Numbered from the stretch's first letter, positions 1-7,689 are shown. The stretch: DNA of 52,491 bases from an uncultured Oscillospiraceae bacterium (GCA_910588635.1 CAJUPW010000017.1:1-52491); one strand, 5' to 3'. Program-made: numbers and translations. The notes: a model not told the origin generated them from the sequence alone.

Positions 1-798
1 AAGGCCATCGGTGTGGGCCAATACCAGCACGACATGCCCCAGGCCCGCCTGGGCGAGACCCTGGACGGGGTGGTGGAGGACTGTGTCAACGCCGTGGGGG
101 TAGACGCCAACACCGCCTCACCCTCGCTGCTCCAGCGGGTGTCCGGCCTCACCGCCGCCACCGCCAAGAATTTGGTGAAATACCGGGAGGAGAACGGGGC
201 GTTCACCGCCCGGAAGCAGCTTTTGAAGGTGCCCAAGCTGGGTCCCAAGGCCTTCGAGCAGTGCGCCGGCTTCATCCGGGTACCCGAGAGCAAATCCGTC
301 CTGGACAACACCGGCGTCCATCCGGAGAGCTACGGCGCGGCGGAGAAGCTGCTGGCTCAGTGCGGTTACACCCTGGCCGATGTCAAGGCCGGAAATATCA
401 CTGAATTGAAGGAAAAGGCGGAGAAAATCGGCTACGAGGCCCTCAGCGCAGCTTGCGGGGCGGGGGCTCCCACTCTGGCGGACATTGTCAAAGAGCTGTC
501 CAAGCCGGGCCGGGACCCCCGGGACGAGCTGCCGCCCCCCATCCTCCGCACCGATGTGATGGAGGCCAAGGACTTAAAGCCCGGTATGGAGCTTCAGGGA
601 ACCGTCCGGAACGTGATCGACTTCGGTGTGTTCGTGGACGTCGGCGTCCACCAGGACGGCCTGATCCATATCTCCAAGCTGCCCCGCCGGGTGAAGCATC
701 CCTCCGAGCTGCTCAGCGTGGGAGACGTGATTACCGTTTGGGTCGTGGAGGTGGACGAGAAAAAGAAACGCATCTCCCTGACCATGAAGAAACCGTGA
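1..798 (+). CDS. tex: Tex-family transcription accessory protein, C-terminal part
   Basis: The reading frame is open from the first base of the window, so the N-terminal part of the gene lies outside; 265 residues are visible. It begins in the conserved GVGQYQHD segment that follows the YqgF-like nuclease fold of Tex. Next come tandem helix-hairpin-helix segments (roughly residues 40-110, with GLTAATAKNLV and VPKLGPKAFEQCAGF) and a C-terminal S1 RNA-binding domain (about residues 190-262, with GTVRNVIDFGVFVDVGVHQDGLIHIS). Tex proteins are cytoplasmic nucleic-acid-binding factors acting with RNA polymerase; their exact role is not settled. The M19 peptidase gene follows 37 bases downstream in the same direction, so co-transcription is possible. 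The family assignment is firm. Confidence 0.95.
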   Translation, partial: KAIGVGQYQHDMPQARLGETLDGVVEDCVNAVGVDANTASPSLLQRVSGLTAATAKNLVKYREENGAFTARKQLLKVPKLGPKAFEQCAGFIRVPESKSVLDNTGVHPESYGAAEKLLAQCGYTLADVKAGNITELKEKAEKIGYEALSAACGAGAPTLADIVKELSKPGRDPRDELPPPILRTDVMEAKDLKPGMELQGTVRNVIDFGVFVDVGVHQDGLIHISKLPRRVKHPSELLSVGDVITVWVVEVDEKKKRISLTMKKP

Positions 799-835
799 AT
801 CCTGTGCATAGGATAACAGAAAAGGAGTGATTTCC

Positions 836-1852
836 ATGTTCCCCCGCGCTCTCATCGACCTGCACTGCGACACCCTCACCGCTCTGTCCCCGGAGGACGC
901 CCCCCGGCTGACCGCCCTCCGGGACCCGCTCCGGCGGCAGGAGGCAGCCGCCGCTCTGATGGACAAGGTCCAGAAGCTGAACACCCTGGACCTGCCCGGG
1001 CGGCACTTCTCCCTGTCCGCCGTTCCCCAGGAGGTATCCTGGTGCCAGTGCTGCGCCATCTTCATCCCCGACGGGCTGGAAGGGGAGGAGGCCGTCGCCT
1101 ATTACGACTTCCACCGGCGCAGTTTTCAAAGGCAGATGGAGGCGCTTTCCGGAAAAGTCCTGCCTTGCCGCACCGCCGCCGATATCGAGGCGGCCTGGAG
1201 CCAGGGGAAAGCGGCCGCCGTCCTCACGGTGGAGAACGGCTCCGCCCTGGCCAGCCGGCTGGACCGCATCGAAGTTCTGGCCCGGGACGGGGTGCGGATG
1301 ATGACCCTCACCTGGAACGGGGAGAACGAGATCGGCTCCGGGAACGTGACGGACCACGGTCTGTCTCCCTTTGGGCGCGAGGCTGTCCTGGAGCTGGAAC
1401 GGCAAGGCGTCATCCTTGATGTGTCTCATTTAAACGACCAAGGCTTCGACGATCTTCTCAAGACTGCCCAAAAGCCCTTCGTGGCCAGCCACTCCAACGC
1501 CAGGGCGGTGTGCGGGCATCAGCGCAACCTCACCGACGATCAGATCGCCGAGATGGTGCGCCGGGGCTGCCTCATCGGGCTGAACTACTACAACGCCTTC
1601 CTCCGGGAGGACGGACAGCCCGCCGCTCCGGACGACCTGTGGCGCCATGCGGAGCACTTCCTGGAGCTGGGAGCGGAGCACTGTCTGGCCCTGGGCTCCG
1701 ACGCCGACGGCGCCGACCTCCCCCACTGGCTGGACGGCCCGGTACAATTTGCCGGTCTGTACCAGTTCTTCCTGGACCGGGGACTCACCGCTTCCCAGGC
1801 CGAGGGTATCCTGTGGCGCAACGCCCGGGACTTTTTCAAAGAAATCTGGTAA
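836..1852 (+). CDS. Membrane dipeptidase (peptidase M19, renal dipeptidase family)
   Basis: This 338-residue zinc-dependent dipeptidase hydrolyses dipeptides, often with D- or dehydro-amino acids at the second position. Metal-ligand motifs occur in the expected order: HCD near the N-terminus (LIDLHCDT), a Glu in TVENGS, DVSH, SHSNARAV and GSDADG. The ATG at 836 is chosen because AAAGGAG at 821-827 lies 8 bases upstream; an in-frame GTG at 827 overlaps that ribosome binding site. No signal peptide is visible, so the enzyme is probably cytoplasmic. It follows tex by 37 bases. Substrate cannot be told from sequence. Confidence 0.93.
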   Translation: MFPRALIDLHCDTLTALSPEDAPRLTALRDPLRRQEAAAALMDKVQKLNTLDLPGRHFSLSAVPQEVSWCQCCAIFIPDGLEGEEAVAYYDFHRRSFQRQMEALSGKVLPCRTAADIEAAWSQGKAAAVLTVENGSALASRLDRIEVLARDGVRMMTLTWNGENEIGSGNVTDHGLSPFGREAVLELERQGVILDVSHLNDQGFDDLLKTAQKPFVASHSNARAVCGHQRNLTDDQIAEMVRRGCLIGLNYYNAFLREDGQPAAPDDLWRHAEHFLELGAEHCLALGSDADGADLPHWLDGPVQFAGLYQFFLDRGLTASQAEGILWRNARDFFKEIW

Positions 1853-1868
1853 AACAGATAAATTATCC

Positions 1869-1897
1869 TTGTTTATCTCCGTGTTTTCTGTTATAAT
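1869..1897 (+). promoter_or_regulatory. Predicted SigA promoter of the zinc-ribbon gene
   Basis: TTGTTT at 1869-1874 and a perfect TATAAT at 1892-1897 are separated by 17 bases. The predicted transcript starts near 1904, about 55 bases ahead of the zinc-ribbon gene. Confidence 0.7.
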
Positions 1898-1958
1898 TGC
1901 AGTATCGCAAGCCACACTGCGGCGCTTTTCAAGCCCGCCCTCAGAAAGGAGCACGGTT

Positions 1959-2234
1959 ATGTCAAAACGCTGTCCCGGCTGCGGCCAGATAAACGATGAT
2001 TCCCGTATCTTTTGCAGCGCCTGCGGCGAGCCGCTGGACGCCCAGCTGCGTCTGATTCAGGACCTGGAAAAGCAGAAGAAAGCCCCTCAGAAGAAGAGCG
2101 CCGCCCCTCGCCATGTCGATGACGACGACTACGTCCCTCCCGCCCCACGGGAAAAGGAGAAGAGCCTCCTCCCCTGGATTGTCCTGGGTTTGGTGGTCGT
2201 CGCGGTCGCAGTCGCGTGGTTCCTCTTGAAATAA
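1959..2234 (+). CDS. Zinc-ribbon, single-pass membrane protein
   Basis: A 91-residue protein with an N-terminal zinc ribbon (CPGCG and CSACGEPL, four cysteines within the first 30 residues), a charged low-complexity linker rich in Lys, Pro and Asp, and one C-terminal membrane helix (SLLPWIVLGLVVVAVAVAW). The start at 1959 follows AGAAAGGAG at a normal distance; the frame stays open upstream but that part overlaps the dipeptidase gene and has no such site. Such tail-anchored zinc-ribbon proteins are common in Firmicutes and mostly uncharacterised. It has its own promoter and ends in a bidirectional terminator. No function can be assigned. Confidence 0.88.
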   Translation: MSKRCPGCGQINDDSRIFCSACGEPLDAQLRLIQDLEKQKKAPQKKSAAPRHVDDDDYVPPAPREKEKSLLPWIVLGLVVVAVAVAWFLLK

Positions 2235-2237
2235 CGG

Positions 2238-2274
2238 AAACAGGCCGGAAGGGATATGCCCTTCCGGCCTGTTT
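2238..2274. terminator. Bidirectional hairpin terminator
   Basis: A perfect 16-bp stem (2238-2253 with 2259-2274, loop of five) is flanked by A- and T-rich ends on both strands. It sits between the convergent zinc-ribbon gene and ogt and can serve both. Confidence 0.9.
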
Positions 2275-2281
2275 GTTTCTG

Positions 2282-2749
2282 TCAGTTTTCCCGCTGAACG
2301 CTCTCTTTTTCCAGGCGCAGCAGCGCCTGCTTCATGTCCAGGCCGCTGCCATAGCCCACCAGGCTGCCATCCGCGCCGATGACCCGGTGGCAAGGGACGG
2401 CAATCAGAATTTTATTTTCATGGTTGGCCATGCCCACGGCACGGGCGGCCCTGGGGTTCCCGACGGCGGCGGCAATCTCTCCATAGGTGCGCGTCTCTCC
2501 ATAGGGGATAGCGCACAGCGCCCGCCACACCTTCTGCTGAAATTCGGTGCCCCGGAGCAGGTACGGGAAATCAAATTCCCGGCGCCGCCCCTCCAGATAC
2601 TCGCTGATCTGCCCAAAGGCCAGATCGGTCAGCGGGGTCCGTCCCTCGCAGCCGGCTGGCTCGTCCGTCCGTTTCAGGAGGGTGACGGCGCCGCCCTCGT
2701 ATCCGATCTTGAGCCGGCCGAATGGAAAGGGATAAATTGCGCTGCTCAT
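2282..2749 (-). CDS. ogt: Methylated-DNA--protein-cysteine methyltransferase
   Basis: A 155-residue suicide DNA-repair protein that transfers the alkyl group from O6-alkylguanine to its own cysteine. The active-site motif PCHRVIGADGSLVGYG is complete, preceded by the winged-helix DNA-binding segment (FQQKVWRALCAIPYGETRTYGEIA). The N-terminal ribonuclease-like domain is short, as in Ogt/MGMT proteins of Firmicutes. It is a stand-alone gene, convergent with the zinc-ribbon gene, and marks the edge between GC-rich core sequence and the AT-rich island that begins around 2750. Confidence 0.95.
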   Translation of the reverse strand: MSSAIYPFPFGRLKIGYEGGAVTLLKRTDEPAGCEGRTPLTDLAFGQISEYLEGRRREFDFPYLLRGTEFQQKVWRALCAIPYGETRTYGEIAAAVGNPRAARAVGMANHENKILIAVPCHRVIGADGSLVGYGSGLDMKQALLRLEKESVQREN

Positions 2750-2777
2750 TTTTTACACCCCTATTCGACAAATCCTA

Positions 2778-3518
2778 TTATGAATCCATTGAACTTTTTT
2801 TGGCAATAATAATATTTTTAGATATCTCTGATAAAGTATTTTCTCTTAGCTTATCATCATCTATTTTATTTGCAATCGAATTTGCGAGCAAAAGATTATT
2901 GCTCTCAGCAAATTTTGCATGAAATTTAACTGACGCTTCAATGTTTTTAGTATACATTTTAATGAAAATAGCTCCTATAAAATCTACTACAATTCCACTC
3001 AAACTACCCACCAACAATAGGATTTTATCTGAATCGAAAGATGTGTATATATATAAACTTGCTACCACTATCAATATACCAAATACAATCATCATGATAC
3101 CAAGTCCAGACAGGAACTTTGTTTGGGCCAAATTCATATCATAATATCTCATTAATTCTTTCTGATTCATTCTGAACATTTTTTCTGCTCTTAAAGCTCT
3201 TTTTTCAGGATCAATTTCTGAAAATTCTTTTTCTTCCCTACGAGCGTCTTCATCTAATTTTTCCATTTTCTTTGACTCTTTATAATCAAAGAAACAACTA
3301 ACAGCAACCATGAAACAAAGAAATGCACAAAATCCTGTCACATATACCAATATCTGTCCGATGGGTAATTCAATTAATTTATTGTATATTTGATAGGCAA
3401 CAAATGCAAAAAGACCGCCCAATACAAGGCAACCTATTAATCCATTCATGTCTTTTTGTGATTTTTTCTGATTTTTCTTCTCGGTTGTAGTGCTATCATT
3501 TTTTTCTTGGTTTTCCAC
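2778..3518 (-). CDS. Four-helix membrane protein resembling the TRADD-N-associated membrane family
   Basis: A 246-residue protein encoded in AT-rich DNA unlike its neighbours. The N-terminus is Lys/Gln/Thr-rich. Two membrane helices follow (about 26-44 and 55-77), then a charged cytoplasmic stretch (80-125), then a second pair of helices (134-156 and 166-187) and a C-terminal region to 246. The segment from about 122 to 220 (RYYDMNLAQTKF, then SGIVVDFIGAIFIKMY and a FHAKFAESNNLLLAN-like tail) matches my memory of the two-helix domain found beside TRADD-N domains in bacterial conflict proteins. No TRADD-N or effector domain is present. The start is GTG, with GAGGAAG about 10 bases upstream. 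The family call is from memory and moderate. Confidence 0.75.
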   Translation of the reverse strand: MENQEKNDSTTTEKKNQKKSQKDMNGLIGCLVLGGLFAFVAYQIYNKLIELPIGQILVYVTGFCAFLCFMVAVSCFFDYKESKKMEKLDEDARREEKEFSEIDPEKRALRAEKMFRMNQKELMRYYDMNLAQTKFLSGLGIMMIVFGILIVVASLYIYTSFDSDKILLLVGSLSGIVVDFIGAIFIKMYTKNIEASVKFHAKFAESNNLLLANSIANKIDDDKLRENTLSEISKNIIIAKKSSMDS

Positions 3519-3865
3519 CGCAGTTCACTTCCTCATCTATGGAAAGACTATTTATAATAGTTGATATGGCAGGCAATCTTTATAGACCATCTGCCATATG
3601 ATATCTGTGTAAATTTTTCAACTACTCCCACTCGTTGCTGGGTATCATATTCTAACGGATTTTGCTTTAGAAATATGATACCCTATTCTTTTGATTATTT
3701 GATATATCCATATTATCCAGCCTATACGATGGGCTGTTATCAAATTGTTATCAACGATGATAACGGCAAGTAAACCACGTTGCTTTTCTCTGCTGGTTTG
3801 CTACTCTAATGATAGCACAAAAGGCGAAAAATTACAACTACATTCGGAACCTTTCACCGAACTGT
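3519..3865. other. AT-rich intergenic region with inverted repeats
   Basis: I see no convincing gene here; a 70-codon plus-strand frame (3561-3773) lacks a ribosome binding site and protein-like composition. The region holds two inverted repeats: ATATGGCAG at 3564-3572 with CTGCCATAT at 3591-3599, and GGGTATCATAT at 3640-3650 with ATATGATACCC at 3673-3683. It also holds three copies of a TGTTATCA-like word (3735-3742, 3746-3753 and inverted at 3758-3764). These could be regulatory sites or remains of a mobile element. Confidence 0.5.
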
Positions 3866-4948
3866 CTATTGAAGAGAATCCTCAATAAGTTGAAAATTTA
3901 TCAAATCATTTGCTTTTCTATTTGCAAAAATCGCTCCATCGCCAGTCGTAAGATTGTAAAGAACACTCCACTGTAGTTTGTCCGTATCACCGTCAAAAAC
4001 ACCGATGTTGGCCAGTAGTTGAATTGCCTGATTTGCTTCAAGTATGCCGTTATTTGCTTCTATTGCATTCTGCACCTTGTCATAGCGTTCGAATTCTGTA
4101 AAGCCTTCTCCAATATTCAATCCATCATAGGCAATGAAATTAGAAGCAATTTGATATTCTGCCTCTGTTCCAACGACACAAAGCTCTTGGTTTACATATT
4201 CTACAATTACAGAACGTCCACTTGCGTCAGCAATTAAGTAATGACACTCAATACCCCCAGAAAAATAAATGTTGTATTGTTTTAATAAGTCAACAGCTTC
4301 TTCTACAGTAGCCGCCTTATCAAGTACAAGGCGAATTGCGGTGGTTGTATTTAGTGTTATTTTATCCGGGTCATAAGGAACATCTGCCTCTGGAACCGCA
4401 AGCAAGGCAATAGCAAGACCTTTCTCATTCATTCCATCAAAAGGAAGAAATGGTGCGGCCAACGTTAAGAAACAATCAAAAAATGAACCATCTGGCAAAT
4501 TGTTCTCTGAATATCCGGCAAAGGCAAGATTGACTGTGGAAACCGAAGCATAACCATTATCAGGCGTGGTATAGAGTTGTAAAGATGGAGCATATGTAAA
4601 ATCAAAATTTCGCCCGAACAGAATGTTGCCATTTCCGTTTTTCACGACAAAAGCGGTGCAGCCATCTCCTGTAACACCTAAATCTATTGGCAACCCTTTC
4701 AACAGCCGTTTTGTTACAAAGGTTTCAATATCCGCATCATTGCTGGCACCGACTTCCAGGAAGTCATCAAAGCCATAATCGCCGTAATAGGTCATTTGAT
4801 ACATTCCATAATTATCAATCTTTTTTAATGACATAAGAGAGCGCAGTTCATTCCCAAATAAAATGAGTACTGCAATTAAAATAATCAGCAAAGCTGCACC
4901 TATGCCTATCAAAAGCCGAAAGGCGGTTTTCTTCTCTTTTCGTATCAT
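3866..4948 (-). CDS. Membrane-anchored linear amide C-N hydrolase (C45/Ntn type)
   Basis: A 360-residue protein with a positively charged N-terminus, one membrane helix (about 11-32) and an extracytoplasmic domain of the Ntn-hydrolase C45 type, related to acyl-CoA:6-APA acyltransferase and choloylglycine hydrolase. The likely nucleophile is Cys97 in GDGCTAFVVKN, followed by GNILFGRNFDF, the family's usual arrangement. Family members cleave linear amide bonds and normally self-process so the Cys becomes N-terminal; if so here, the mature domain would be freed from its anchor. It has its own promoter and lies in the AT-rich island. The substrate is unknown. Confidence 0.82.
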   Translation of the reverse strand: MIRKEKKTAFRLLIGIGAALLIILIAVLILFGNELRSLMSLKKIDNYGMYQMTYYGDYGFDDFLEVGASNDADIETFVTKRLLKGLPIDLGVTGDGCTAFVVKNGNGNILFGRNFDFTYAPSLQLYTTPDNGYASVSTVNLAFAGYSENNLPDGSFFDCFLTLAAPFLPFDGMNEKGLAIALLAVPEADVPYDPDKITLNTTTAIRLVLDKAATVEEAVDLLKQYNIYFSGGIECHYLIADASGRSVIVEYVNQELCVVGTEAEYQIASNFIAYDGLNIGEGFTEFERYDKVQNAIEANNGILEANQAIQLLANIGVFDGDTDKLQWSVLYNLTTGDGAIFANRKANDLINFQLIEDSLQ

Positions 4949-4984
4949 ATTTACCCTACTCCAAAATTTAATTTTTTCGTTATC

Positions 4985-5013
4985 ATTATAACAGCAAAAG
5001 CACCCCCTTACAA
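4985..5013 (-). promoter_or_regulatory. Promoter of the C45-type hydrolase
   Basis: On the minus strand, TTGTAA (5013-5008) and a perfect TATAAT (4990-4985) are separated by 17 bases, about 37 bases upstream of the start codon. Confidence 0.75.
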
Positions 5014-5021
5014 GTATAAAT

Positions 5022-5051
5022 CAGGAGGACGCTCCGCAAAGTGCCCTCCTG
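5022..5051 (-). terminator. Weak hairpin after the 5059-5298 fragment
   Basis: CAGGAGG (5022-5028) pairs with CCTCCTG (5045-5051) around a 16-base loop. There is no strong U-tract on the minus strand, so termination is uncertain. Confidence 0.4.
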
Positions 5052-5058
5052 TTGTTTG

Positions 5059-5298
5059 TTACCTTGCCCCTCGGCTGAACTTCCGCTTTGCTTTCTTCTG
5101 CTCCCGCTCTTGCGCCTCCCGGCGCTTTGCGTCCTCTACGACCCGCTCCACCTCCTCCGGGCCGAAAGCCCGTTTGACCCGCTCAAAGTCGGCAACTGTC
5201 CCCCGCAGGGCCTTGTTCTCCAGCTTCACCTCCTGCAAGCGTTCGGACAGGTTGCTCAAAGACTGACAAAACGCCCTTACCGGCACTGCTGTCGGCAA
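5059..5298 (-). pseudogene. Fragment resembling a relaxase C-terminal coiled coil
   Basis: A 79-codon frame with no ATG start and no clear ribosome binding site; it opens at a TTG inside the hairpin downstream of guaA. It encodes a charged coiled-coil-like tail (heptad-like ENKALRG region, then EVERVVEDAKRREAQ and a basic KKAKRKFSRGAR end). This composition resembles the C-terminal ends of Pre/Mob or MobA/MobL relaxases from Firmicutes mobile elements, by recollection only. The rest of such a gene is missing because guaA begins immediately upstream. I read it as a truncated remnant of a mobile element; a small orphan gene is the alternative. Confidence 0.45.
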
Positions 5299-5308
5299 GG
5301 GCGTTTTG
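5272..5308 (-). terminator. Terminator of guaA
   Basis: A long stem of the form AAAACGCCCTT with AAGGGCGTTTT (with an extra CCG/CGG pairing inside) lies 12 bases after the guaA stop, followed by a short T-run on the minus strand. Confidence 0.7.
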
Positions 5309-5319
5309 GTTATGATTTT

Positions 5320-6855
5320 TTACTCCCACTCTATTGTTGCCGGGGGCTTGCTGGTGATATCGTACACGATGCGGTTAATCCCCTTCACCTCGTTGACGAT
5401 GCGGGTGGACACCCGATCCAGCAGCTCATAGGGCAGTCGGGCCCAGTCGGCGGTCATAAAGTCGGAGGTGGTCACTGCTCTGAGGGCCAGGGTATAGTCA
5501 TAGGTGCGTCCATCCCCCATCACGCCCACGGAGCGGGTGTTGGTGAGGACGGCAAAGTACTGGTTGGCGTTCCGGTCCTCGCCGGCCTTAGCCATCTCCT
5601 CCCGGAAGATAAAATCGGCCAACCGCAAGGTATCCGCCTTTTCCTTGGTGATATTTCCGATAATGCGGATGGCCAGGCCCGGCCCCGGGAAGGGCTGGCG
5701 GCTGACCAGATACTCGGGCAGGCCCAGCTCACGGCCCAGCTGGCGGACCTCGTCCTTGAAGAGCATCCGCAGAGGCTCCACAATTTCCTTAAAGTCCACA
5801 TAATCAGGCAGGCCGCCCACATTGTGGTGGCTCTTGATGACGGCGGCGTCCCCCGCCCCCGACTCGATCACGTCGGGGTAGATGGTGCCCTGGGCCAGGA
5901 AGTCCACGGCCCCCACCTTTTTCGCCTCCTCCTCAAAGACCCGGATGAACTCCTCGCCGATGATCTTCCGCTTGCGCTCCGGATCCTCTACCCCGGCCAG
6001 CTTGGCCAGGAAGCGGTCCTCGGCGTCCGCGCGGACGAAGTTCAGGTCCCACTTGGCGAAGGCCTCTTCCACCTCGTCCCCCTCGTCGAGGCGCATCAGG
6101 CCGTGGTCCACAAAAACACAGGTGAGCTGAGATCCCACCGCCTCGGCCAGCAGAGCGGCGGCCACGGAGGAGTCCACCCCGCCGGACAGGGCCAGCAGCA
6201 CTTTCCCTGTGCCGATCTTCCGGCGAAGCTGGGCAATCGCCGTCTTTTTATAGTCCCCCATGGTCCAGTCGCCCTTGGCGTGACAGACCTCAAAGAGGAA
6301 ATTCCGGATCATATCCACCCCGTGCTGGGTGTGGTTGACCTCCGGGTGGAACTGCACCCCGTAGAACCCCCGCTTCTCGTCGGCGATGGCCACGTTGGGG
6401 CAGGCGTCGGACCGGGCGGTGAGGGCAAAGCCCTCGGGCACCTTGGCCATATAGTCCCCGTGGCTCATCCAGGATACGCCCTCCTCGGGCAGCCCCTTGA
6501 ACAGCCTGCACGAGGTGTCGTAACGGGTGAGGGTCTTGCCATACTCCCGGGCAGAGTCGTCCTGGGCGGGGGTGACCTGCCCGCCCAGGGAGTAGGCCAG
6601 GTGCTGGCAGCCGTAGCAGATGCCCAGAATGGGCACGCCCCAGCTGAAAATTTCCGGATCCACCCGGGGGGAGCTGTCCAGATAGACGGAGTTAGGCCCG
6701 CCGGTGAAAATAATCCCAATGGGCTCCATGGCCCGGAGCTCCGCCAGGGGGGTGCTGTAGGGCTTGACCTCGCAGTACACATTGCACTCCCGCACCCGGC
6801 GGGCGATCAGCTGGTTGTACTGGCCGCCGAAATCCAAAATCAAAACAGTTTCCAT
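5320..6855 (-). CDS. guaA: GMP synthase (glutamine-hydrolysing)
   Basis: A 511-residue enzyme converting XMP to GMP with ATP and glutamine, the last step of GMP synthesis. The N-terminal class I glutamine amidotransferase domain carries the nucleophile in GICYGCQHLAY and its partners in GVQFHPEVNHT. The ATP-pyrophosphatase domain has the P-loop SGGVDSSVAA, and the C-terminal dimerisation domain ends in TSKPPATIEWE. Length is normal. The ATG at 6855 is chosen because it gives the canonical start METVLILDFGGQYNQL and has GGAGGA just upstream; an in-frame start 8 codons earlier overlaps that site. GC-rich core gene between two AT-rich inserts. Confidence 0.97.
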   Translation of the reverse strand: METVLILDFGGQYNQLIARRVRECNVYCEVKPYSTPLAELRAMEPIGIIFTGGPNSVYLDSSPRVDPEIFSWGVPILGICYGCQHLAYSLGGQVTPAQDDSAREYGKTLTRYDTSCRLFKGLPEEGVSWMSHGDYMAKVPEGFALTARSDACPNVAIADEKRGFYGVQFHPEVNHTQHGVDMIRNFLFEVCHAKGDWTMGDYKKTAIAQLRRKIGTGKVLLALSGGVDSSVAAALLAEAVGSQLTCVFVDHGLMRLDEGDEVEEAFAKWDLNFVRADAEDRFLAKLAGVEDPERKRKIIGEEFIRVFEEEAKKVGAVDFLAQGTIYPDVIESGAGDAAVIKSHHNVGGLPDYVDFKEIVEPLRMLFKDEVRQLGRELGLPEYLVSRQPFPGPGLAIRIIGNITKEKADTLRLADFIFREEMAKAGEDRNANQYFAVLTNTRSVGVMGDGRTYDYTLALRAVTTSDFMTADWARLPYELLDRVSTRIVNEVKGINRIVYDITSKPPATIEWE

Positions 6856-6918
6856 AGTTCTCCTCCGTCTCTCTGTCACAATTCTCCAAAATATCAGGGA
6901 AATTGCTGTTGTTCTCTG

Positions 6919-6947
6919 ATTATATCAAACCTTCCCCGCTTTGGCAA
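6919..6947 (-). promoter_or_regulatory. Promoter of guaA
   Basis: On the minus strand TTGCCA (6947-6942) and TATAAT (6924-6919) are 17 bases apart. The leader is about 57 bases; I see no purine riboswitch core in it. Confidence 0.8.
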
Positions 6948-7058
6948 TGCAGAAAATTCCTTGTGGCCGGACCGCTTTGGTGGTATACTGGCCCTATCAA
7001 GGATACGGGCGGACAATAATGCTCGGCTCTATTTTTTGTGTATTTTGTCGTTTTTTTC

Positions 7059-7087
7059 TTGACATTTTCTCCTTTCTCTGTTAAAAT
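7059..7087 (+). promoter_or_regulatory. Strong promoter of the secreted-protein gene
   Basis: A perfect TTGACA (7059-7064) and TAAAAT (7082-7087) are separated by 17 bases. The -35 lies in a T-rich tract. Confidence 0.85.
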
Positions 7088-7171
7088 AGCTAATATGGGG
7101 TGTCACAAAATCAGACACCTCCACTTGTAGCCTATTCAACAACTTTGTTCTGAGAAAGGAGTGTAACTCTT

Positions 7172-7681
7172 ATGAAAAAACTATTTAGTAAAGCTACATC
7201 TATGGTTCTTATAGCCTCAATGCTACTGCCACTCCTCGCAATTTCGGTATCGGCGACTAACAACACCAAAACTGTTGATTCCCCGCCTTGGGTTGAAGAT
7301 GGGGAAATATGGCATCCAGCTGATGAAATTATGCCATTAGAGGACTTTGGATATTGTCCCCAAAATCATCGTCCTCCGGCTGGTTATACCTATCAAGGGT
7401 ATACAGAGGGAAATTCGTTAATGGATGCAGTCGTTCAAACAGGTATGGTTCAGTTAGTTGCTTGGCTCCCTGGTATTGGGACTATTGTACAAATAATTGA
7501 TGCAGCACTTACCCTTGAATGGCTATTACCCGCAATTAAAGAGGGGCATTTGAGAATCAACTATTTTAAGTACGTTTATATAAACGAAAAGACCTATGCG
7601 GAATGGTATCATTATTCTTGGTACTATAGAGATGAGGATGGCTTACTTCGCTATGTAGGCTGTAAAGTGGAACCATCATAA
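7172..7681 (+). CDS. Secreted protein of unknown function
   Basis: A 169-residue protein with a clear Sec signal peptide (KKLFSK, then a hydrophobic core, cleavage probably after SVSA near residue 28). The mature part of about 140 residues is Trp/Tyr-rich, has two cysteines (about 62 and 164, perhaps a disulphide), and contains a long hydrophobic segment (about 91-122, LVAWLPGIGTIVQIIDAALTL) that could insert into a membrane. GAAAGGAG gives a good ribosome binding site. It is AT-rich, has a strong private promoter, and is followed 8 bases later by a small membrane protein. The pairing looks like a secreted bacteriocin-type protein with an immunity protein, but I do not recognise the family. 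Confidence 0.85.
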   Translation: MKKLFSKATSMVLIASMLLPLLAISVSATNNTKTVDSPPWVEDGEIWHPADEIMPLEDFGYCPQNHRPPAGYTYQGYTEGNSLMDAVVQTGMVQLVAWLPGIGTIVQIIDAALTLEWLLPAIKEGHLRINYFKYVYINEKTYAEWYHYSWYYRDEDGLLRYVGCKVEPS

Positions 7682-7689
7682 CCTTCATA

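Larger units (their letters stand above)
6856..7171. other. Intergenic region between guaA and the secreted-protein gene
   Basis: This 316-base stretch holds the guaA promoter on the minus strand and a strong promoter for the 7172 gene on the plus strand. A short hairpin (GGTGTC at 7099-7104 with GACACC at 7114-7119) lies at the start of the latter transcript. GC content falls sharply from about 6960 onward, marking the edge of the second AT-rich insert. No gene is seen. Confidence 0.7.

Noticed and set aside
1647..1958. Upstream extension of the zinc-ribbon gene
   Set aside because: This part overlaps the dipeptidase gene and passes through a promoter; the start at 1959 has the ribosome binding site.
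3561..3773. A 70-codon plus-strand frame in the AT-rich gap
   Set aside because: No ribosome binding site, unusual composition, and it contains both inverted repeats; more likely non-coding.
6856..6930. Possible purine riboswitch upstream of guaA
   Set aside because: The leader is about 57 bases, too short for the three-way junction, and the conserved core is missing.
5041..7062. A 673-codon plus-strand frame opposite guaA
   Set aside because: It is a GC-rich antisense shadow of guaA with low-complexity composition and no ribosome binding site.
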